A DNA stretch of 64,000 nt from Intestinimonas aquisgranensis (lineage in GTDB: Bacteria; Bacillota; Clostridia; Oscillospirales; Oscillospiraceae), in NCBI GenBank assembly GCA_020687605.1, contig JAJEQY010000008.1:1-64000 (forward strand), written 5' to 3'. A program made the position numbers and the translations under genes. Below are positions 59,776 through 64,000 of this stretch, piece by piece. Below the pieces are notes generated by a model that did not search any database, was not told where the DNA came from, and saw nothing but the letters and a program-made list of their open reading frames with translations. Each line of letters opens with the position of its first letter. Position 1 is the stretch's first letter.

Positions 59776-60275
59776 AAAACCAATGGAGTCAATTTCCCTT
59801 TGTCCTGCGGCGCAAGATCCTGCTGACATTCCTGGCCGGGATCGCCAGCATAGCAGTCAGCCTTGTTATCTTCACTGTCGCCGCGGACCGCATTCTTTTG
59901 GTGCTGGGTGGATTCATTTTTGCCGCTTCTCTGGTGCTTGGTATAAGCCTGTGGAACACCGCCGCCCGAGGCCGGTACGAAGTGGTGGAAGGGATCTGCG
60001 CCGGTGTCAGCACCCCTATGCTGCGTCGTTACCGCAAGATCCAGCTGATTGATGAACAGGGTGCGGAGCGCACCTTGCTGTTGAGCAAAACTGCCAAGTT
60101 CCAGATCGGCGCCCGCTACCGCTTTTATTTTCAAAAAGGGAGCCGGCCTGCCGTTGGAAACGACTATCTGGATGCCGCCCTCTCCACCAACAGTTTCCTC
60201 GGATATGAGGCGCTGGAGGACGCAGACTCCTGTGATGAAGATATGGAAAGCAGGGAGCAAACACCCCATGAGTAA
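59772..60275 (+). CDS. Two-helix membrane protein of unknown function
   Basis: 167 residues. Two adjacent membrane helices (about 16-35 and 42-62) form an N-terminal hairpin, followed by a cytosolic beta-rich domain (Y-E-V-V-E-G-I-C-A-G-V-S; A-K-F-Q-I-G-A-R-Y-R-F-Y-F) and an acidic tail. Translationally coupled to 59074 and closed by a strong terminator. No family recognised. Confidence 0.7.
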   Translation: MKNQWSQFPFVLRRKILLTFLAGIASIAVSLVIFTVAADRILLVLGGFIFAASLVLGISLWNTAARGRYEVVEGICAGVSTPMLRRYRKIQLIDEQGAERTLLLSKTAKFQIGARYRFYFQKGSRPAVGNDYLDAALSTNSFLGYEALEDADSCDEDMESREQTPHE

Positions 60276-60280
60276 GAAAT

Positions 60281-60330
60281 AGGGATACGGCACCAAAGCC
60301 ATAGCTTCAGTGCCGTATCCCTCTATTTTT
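60281..60330 (+). terminator. Terminator of the DUF3268-sigma operon
   Basis: AGGGATACGGCAC/GTGCCGTATCCCT stem with a 16-base loop and CTATTTTT, just after the stop at 60275. Confidence 0.92.
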
Positions 60331-60421
60331 GACAGTCTTATAAAAAAGCAAATGATCTTGCAGAAAATTGATTTCTTTTTCCTATTTAATAGGCGGAATA
60401 CTTAAAAGGAGGTCCATCCCA

Positions 60422-61027
60422 ATGTATAAGCCCCACACCATTGAGCAATACAAAATCCAGCGTTTTCTGGACGACACCTTTGCAATGGAGCATTTCCTGG
60501 TCTCACCGCTGTCCCGCACCTCGCTCTTGCTGGAGGATGAAACCGGCGAGCAGCTTGCTTTCAGCTTTTTGGATGACGAAGTGCGTGAGATTCCGCTCCC
60601 GCCGCCGGCCGCCCCGGAAGAAATCAAAGATTTCATCCGGCGTTTCCGGGCCCTCAATCTCAAACCGCGTCTGCGTACCTTTGAAGACATTACCCGCTGG
60701 TGGCTGGACCACCCCAATCCCCTGACCTACCAGCAGGCCCTTGGGCTGTCGGAGGAGCTCTACCGCCATTTTCTCTCCCACCCCATGATCGACGAGGAAG
60801 ACGCTTATCGTCTGGCTTCTTCCGGTCTTGTCAGCGAAGATGATTACCGGGATATTCAGCTCTGGTATCTCGACGGCAACACCATCTCCCACTGGCTCGG
60901 TCCCTTCGGCGTGGATGGGACAGGCAATCTCTATCGTCTGATATTCGGCTACGGGACGCCGGCAGCCCGAGCACTCAAATTCTATCTGCTGGATGATTAC
61001 TACCGCGACATGAACCATATATTGTGA
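60422..61027 (+). CDS. Hypothetical protein of the element
   Basis: 201 residues, AAAGGAGGT site, monocistronic between a terminator and a promoter. Helix-rich: H-T-I-E-Q-Y-K-I-Q-R-F-L-D-D-T-F, F-I-R-R-F-R-A-L-N-L, D-D-Y-R-D-I-Q-L-W-Y-L-D-G-N. No catalytic or membrane motif. Composition matches its neighbours. I do not recognise the family. Confidence 0.65.
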   Translation: MYKPHTIEQYKIQRFLDDTFAMEHFLVSPLSRTSLLLEDETGEQLAFSFLDDEVREIPLPPPAAPEEIKDFIRRFRALNLKPRLRTFEDITRWWLDHPNPLTYQQALGLSEELYRHFLSHPMIDEEDAYRLASSGLVSEDDYRDIQLWYLDGNTISHWLGPFGVDGTGNLYRLIFGYGTPAARALKFYLLDDYYRDMNHIL

Positions 61028-61066
61028 TTTGCCTCGCCTAAATATCTATATATAGTATAATATCGC

Positions 61067-61095
61067 TTGACAAACACAAGATATAGTGTTACACT
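61067..61095 (+). promoter_or_regulatory. Consensus promoter with overlapping palindrome, upstream of ssb
   Basis: TTGACA (61067-61072), a 17-base spacer and TACACT (61090-61095). The dyad ACAAGATA...TATCTTGT (61076-61103) covers the spacer and -10, so a repressor could block it directly. Confidence 0.82.
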
Positions 61096-61101
61096 TATCT
61101 T

Positions 61102-61260
61102 GTAATTGATTTTTGTGCGTTTCCCCTTGTGGGATACAGACTTAGCTTCTGTACCGCAGATTAAAAATCTGCATTGCACACGCAGTCAAGGTTGTATGCT
61201 GTATCAAGTGTCAGTGGTATTGCCGCGCCCTTTCAGGGCTGGTATCTGCTGGCACTTTTT
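61102..61260 (+). ncRNA. Candidate small RNA or attenuator leader of ssb
   Basis: The transcript from the promoter would fold into TACAGA/TCTGTA and GCAGATT/AATCTGC hairpins held by TGTGC/GCACA. It ends with a terminator-like stem, AAGTG-CAG...CTG-CACT, with GCCC/GGGC inside and a U5 tract at 61256-61260. The ssb start lies 42 bases further on. So this is either a ~160-nt RNA or an attenuator. No match to a known riboswitch was recognised. Confidence 0.5.
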
Positions 61261-61301
61261 ATATATAGATATTAACGCCAGAGGCGAAGAAAGGAAGTGT
61301 T

Positions 61302-61709
61302 ATGGCACAAATCGTTGTATTTGGCCGAGTCATGCACGAGCTTGTCCCGAAAGAGGGCCAGTCAAAACAGCAATATGTCTGTTTCGACCTGATGGAGCGT
61401 TCCGGCAACACCCCGCCGGACTACTACCAGGTATGGGCCCGCGGTGACGATGTTACCCGGCTCATGCGGCTCAAGGTCAAAAAGGGAAGCATGATCTGGC
61501 TCACCGGATCGCAAAAACTGGTGGATGTTCGCCAAAAGGACGGAACCACAGTCAAGAAGCTGAAAATATGGCTGACGGACTTTGGATTTCTCCCCGGGCA
61601 GTCCTCTAAAGCAAAATCCGAAAGTGGACAGCATGACCCTGACGGCGCGGCGCCTGTTCCGTCACCTCCCGAGGTGATGAATGGCGACCGTGAACCCCTG
61701 CCGGAATAG
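61302..61709 (+). CDS. Single-stranded DNA-binding-like (OB-fold) protein
   Basis: 135 residues. The first ~100 form an OB-fold with V-F-G-R-V...V-C-F-D-L-M-E-R-S-G...V-W-A-R-G-D-D-V-T-R-L and V-K-K-G-S-M-I-W-L-T-G-S, as in small SSB-like proteins of integrative elements. A Ser/Pro-rich acidic tail follows, as in SSB, but the classical D-D-D-I-P-F tip is absent. It would protect transferred single strands. It has its own promoter, leader and terminator. Confidence 0.75.
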   Translation: MAQIVVFGRVMHELVPKEGQSKQQYVCFDLMERSGNTPPDYYQVWARGDDVTRLMRLKVKKGSMIWLTGSQKLVDVRQKDGTTVKKLKIWLTDFGFLPGQSSKAKSESGQHDPDGAAPVPSPPEVMNGDREPLPE

Positions 61710-61722
61710 TTCCCGGCATCCA

Positions 61723-61781
61723 AGAGGGACCGTATCAAGTTTTCAGAATGATCTGAAGCTTGGTGCGGTCCCTCTTTTTTG
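61723..61781 (+). terminator. Terminator after ssb
   Basis: AAGAGGGACCGTATCAAG pairs imperfectly with CTTGGTGCGGTCCCTCTT and a U-tract, 13 bases after the stop. Confidence 0.88.
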
Positions 61782-61818
61782 TTTTCAGGCAAAAATCTAA
61801 AGGAAGGACGGTAAGAAA

Positions 61819-62634
61819 ATGAGTAATGACAAGGGACTTTTGAGCGGCAGCATTACCATCTTGATCGGTGCTGTCATCGCCATCATGGCTCTGGTGCGCG
61901 GGCCGTGGCAGGCGTGGCTGCTGATTGGGGCATTCACCCTTTGGGGGCTTTGGGTCGTTCTGATCCTCCTGCTCCCGTATATGCAGCAGGCCAAACGCCG
62001 CCGGCAGCGCCAACAGAGAGAACGCCGGCTACACGCTGAAGGCATTGCCCAGAGCACATTCCAGGTCCCGGAACTGGAGGAACCTGTTTCAGACGACCTG
62101 CTGCTCCGCTATGCCAACCACCGGATTCTGACCTATCTGCGCTCGTCGTATTCTGACGCCTGCTTTGAGTGGTGTGAGAAGCGGCCGGCAGAGCTGATCC
62201 GCACCAATGGCACTGGGCGCATCCGGCTTCACAATGTAGATGGATTCGACCATGCAGACATCACATTTGGCCAGGACGCAACCATCAAATGTGACCTGCT
62301 CAAAATCGTGCCTCTGTCCAAGGCTGGCACAGAACAGGACGATGAAGCCAATATCCCGCCCAACAGGCGCCCCATCGATCCGCGCGTTTGGTATGAAAAC
62401 TGCGGGCGCGAAATCATGGAAACGCTGATCGCCGACCTGAATTCCCGTGGGCACAGCAAGCTCACACTGCGGGAAAACGGCGACATCTGCATCCAGCAGG
62501 ACGATGAACTGGTACCGCAGGAACATCTTTCGAACTTTCCCGCGAGGGTCTACTGGCCCTGCTTGGTGGAAATGTTTGAAAGCACGGGCCTGTCGGCTGA
62601 AACCACGGCGCAGGGCATCCAGGTCTCCTGGTGA
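61819..62634 (+). CDS. Membrane protein with cytosolic domain, unknown function
   Basis: 271 residues, AAGGAAGG site. Two N-terminal membrane helices (about 10-28 and 32-55), a basic stop-transfer (K-R-R-R-Q-R-Q-Q-R-E-R-R), then ~200 cytosolic residues with A-C-F-E-W-C-E-K-R-P-A-E-L, I-R-L-H-N-V-D-G-F-D-H-A and K-L-T-L-R-E-N-G-D-I-C. Not recognised. It precedes DUF932 by 33 bases and is probably co-transcribed. Confidence 0.7.
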   Translation: MSNDKGLLSGSITILIGAVIAIMALVRGPWQAWLLIGAFTLWGLWVVLILLLPYMQQAKRRRQRQQRERRLHAEGIAQSTFQVPELEEPVSDDLLLRYANHRILTYLRSSYSDACFEWCEKRPAELIRTNGTGRIRLHNVDGFDHADITFGQDATIKCDLLKIVPLSKAGTEQDDEANIPPNRRPIDPRVWYENCGREIMETLIADLNSRGHSKLTLRENGDICIQQDDELVPQEHLSNFPARVYWPCLVEMFESTGLSAETTAQGIQVSW

Positions 62635-62667
62635 CCGCCATCACCCAGAGAGGGGAGTGAAATAACA

Positions 62668-63741
62668 ATGAAATCAGGGATCAGTCTTGTAGACATGGCA
62701 AAGGAGATCCAGCGCCAGGCTGATTTGAAAGCCGACTATATGCTGGACACCCGCAGCCTTCGTCTGGAGCCTTTTGACTCGAAGCTGTACCTTAACGCCT
62801 ATGACCAGTCTGGAGTCCCGGCGCTTGAACCGCTGGAGGTCAATCCCATTGCCCACCGGCAGATCGGCACACACCTGAAAATCCCGGCGGCCTACTATGA
62901 CAAAATGCTGGAGGAATATCCCGAACTGCTGGCGCAGAATGTGAATGCCTGGTTTCAGCGGGAGCCCTCTGTCCGTATGGTCCGCACCATTGAGGGTACG
63001 GCACGGGCATTTTTGAGCAACCGCTACCGGCGCATTGACAACCTTGATATTGCAGGCATCGTCCTTCCTGTCCTTCAGGATATGGAGGGAATGCACTTTG
63101 AGAGCTGCCAGCTCACAGAAAGCCGCATGTATATCAAGGTAGTCAACACCCGCCTGGAGGCCGAGGTCGTGCCGGGCGACATCGTTCAGTCCGGCATCAT
63201 CATCAGCAACAGCGAGGTGGGACTCGGTTCGGTGAACATCCAGCCGCTGGTCTACCGGCTGGTGTGCAGTAACGGTATGGTAGTAAACGATGCCCAGACG
63301 CGCCGCAACCATGTGGGCCGCGTCAACGAGGCTTCGGAGAACTATCAGCTGTATTCGGAAAAGACGCTGGAGGCAGACGACAAAGCCTTTGCCATGAAGA
63401 TCCAGGACACGGTGCGGGCCGTGGTAGACGAGGTGCGCTTTACCCGTGTAGTCAACATGATGCGGGAGGCCAAGGAGGCCCGCATAAATACCACCGATGT
63501 CCCCGGTATTGTCAAGCTGGTCAGCAAGGACTTCCACATCACCGATGAGGAAAGCTCCGGTGTGCTGCAGCGGCTGATCGAGGGCAACGACCTGACGCTC
63601 TATGGTTTATCCAACGCGGTGACCCGCCACAGCCAGGATGTTCAGGACTATGACCGGGCGACTGCACTGGAGGGCATCGGTTACAACATTCTCTCCATGC
63701 CGGCAAGGCAGTGGAGCCGTATCAACCAGCTGGCCGCCTGA
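62668..63741 (+). CDS. DUF932 family protein
   Basis: 357 residues, full length. Family blocks are visible: V-N-P-I-A-H-R-Q-I, R-A-F-L-S-N-R-Y-R-R-I-D-N, S-G-I-I-I-S-N-S-E-V-G-L-G-S, R-L-V-C-S-N-G-M-V and R-R-N-H-V-G-R. DUF932 proteins are carried by plasmids, phages and integrative elements, sometimes next to anti-restriction or ssDNA genes; a role in early establishment is suspected only. No membrane segment. Followed 38 bases later by the partial gene at 63780. Confidence 0.9.
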   Translation: MKSGISLVDMAKEIQRQADLKADYMLDTRSLRLEPFDSKLYLNAYDQSGVPALEPLEVNPIAHRQIGTHLKIPAAYYDKMLEEYPELLAQNVNAWFQREPSVRMVRTIEGTARAFLSNRYRRIDNLDIAGIVLPVLQDMEGMHFESCQLTESRMYIKVVNTRLEAEVVPGDIVQSGIIISNSEVGLGSVNIQPLVYRLVCSNGMVVNDAQTRRNHVGRVNEASENYQLYSEKTLEADDKAFAMKIQDTVRAVVDEVRFTRVVNMMREAKEARINTTDVPGIVKLVSKDFHITDEESSGVLQRLIEGNDLTLYGLSNAVTRHSQDVQDYDRATALEGIGYNILSMPARQWSRINQLAA

Positions 63742-63779
63742 GTGGCTGCCAACCATCCAATTTTAAGGAGGAACGAACT

Positions 63780-64000
63780 ATGTACGAACAGAATACTTCT
63801 ATGATGAACACTCCTGAGCGGAACACTTTCCTGCTCCCTGCGATGGTGGAGGGTGATTTCAGCAGCGATGAGATCGCGGAGGATGCGGACGGCCTGCAGA
63901 TGATGAGTTTCCAGCGGGTGAAAATTCCCGCCGGCGGCGCCCTGCAGTTCGAGATCCCCACGGAAGACCCCGACAATCCGGATTATGCCCGGACGCTGGA
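63780..64000 (+). CDS. Element protein of unknown function, 3' end outside the window
   Basis: The first 73 residues are visible, from an ATG behind AAGGAGG. Features: N-T-F-L-L-P-A-M-V-E-G-D-F-S-S-D-E-I-A-E-D, M-S-F-Q-R-V-K-I-P-A-G-G, then E-D-P-D-N-P-D-Y-A. I know the same start in Clostridial integrative elements directly after DUF932, but not a function. No signal peptide. Confidence 0.7.
   Translation, partial: MYEQNTSMMNTPERNTFLLPAMVEGDFSSDEIAEDADGLQMMSFQRVKIPAGGALQFEIPTEDPDNPDYARTL

Larger units (their letters stand above)
61041..61273. repeat. 14-bp perfect inverted repeats bracketing the ssb leader
   Basis: AATATCTATATATA (61041-61054) and TATATATAGATATT (61260-61273) are exact complements, 205 bases apart. 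GCCTC motifs lie just outside both. They enclose a promoter and a structured RNA and look like the ends of a small cassette, or a very large stem. Confidence 0.75.

Noticed and set aside
1..64000. CRISPR array
   Set aside because: No regularly spaced repeats of 20 bases or more; the repeats seen (38112-38227, Q-T-D coding repeats near 29640-29990) are short, irregular or coding.

Overview
The window reads as a moderately high-GC Clostridia chromosome, most like the gut Oscillospiraceae (Flavonifractor/Lawsonibacter type). Support: an S-layer homology protein, a peptide-type FtsX ABC transporter with its two-component system, many small Firmicutes DUF families (DUF3788, DUF3795, DUF1801), strong AGGAGG ribosome sites, TTGACA/TATAAT promoters and hairpin-plus-U terminators. 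The species is inferred from gene style and was not searched.

Layout. 1-11.87 kb is accessory chromosome: the end of an SLH protein, an FtsX transporter broken by one in-frame amber, a methyltransferase, a histidine kinase/response regulator pair, a CatA-like acetyltransferase, a MerR-TipAS regulator with a textbook 19-bp-spacer promoter, AraC-GyrI and XRE regulators, and two damaged small genes. 11.88-16.27 kb is a compact AT-richer three-gene operon: patatin-like phospholipase, metallo-beta-lactamase-fold (MBL) hydrolase, and one protein carrying E2-like, E1 and JAB deubiquitinase-like domains. It resembles type II CBASS (CapV, Cap2, Cap3), but no nucleotide cyclase is present and the MBL protein sits in its place. 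It interrupts a GyrI-like gene, and it is my first choice for the unusual system. 16.7-26.4 kb is chromosome again: DUF3795/DUF1801/GNAT genes, tRNA-Pro(UGG), an AAA-DUF4143 ATPase, an ABC-2 exporter with small companion genes, and a sigma factor with an anti-sigma-like partner.

26.5 kb to the end holds conjugative-element DNA in two opposed blocks. The minus block (26.5-35.64 kb) has a virB4 tail, an HD-GYP gene, three accessory genes, VirD4, an S1-repeat protein, a DUF3268 zinc-ribbon protein and a sigma factor. The plus block (35.64-64 kb) starts inside a second, different virB4 and repeats the same order (DUF5697-like, DUF6100-like, relaxation-like, VirD4, S1 protein). It then continues into a complete Tad/Flp-type pilus cluster (TadE-like proteins, prepilin peptidase, CpaB, CpaE, TadA, TadB, TadC, Flp-like peptide), and ends with its own DUF3268 and sigma genes, an SSB-like protein, DUF932 and unknown proteins. 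Two cargo cassettes interrupt it: an AbiL-like AAA15-RloB pair and a reversed AAA-DUF234 gene. No relaxase or integrase lies in the window, so the element ends are not seen.

How the parts may work together (inference). VirD4 and VirB4 supply DNA-transfer motors, the Tad genes a cell-contact pilus, and the sigma/zinc-ribbon pair element-specific transcription. The SSB-like, DUF932 and S1 proteins are probably nucleic-acid maintenance or establishment factors. Four genes carry single-base lesions or odd starts (FtsX amber, DUF3795 frameshift, relaxation-like frameshift, VirD4 AUA start). These lesions and the head-to-head virB4 junction should be checked against raw reads before biological meaning is attached.
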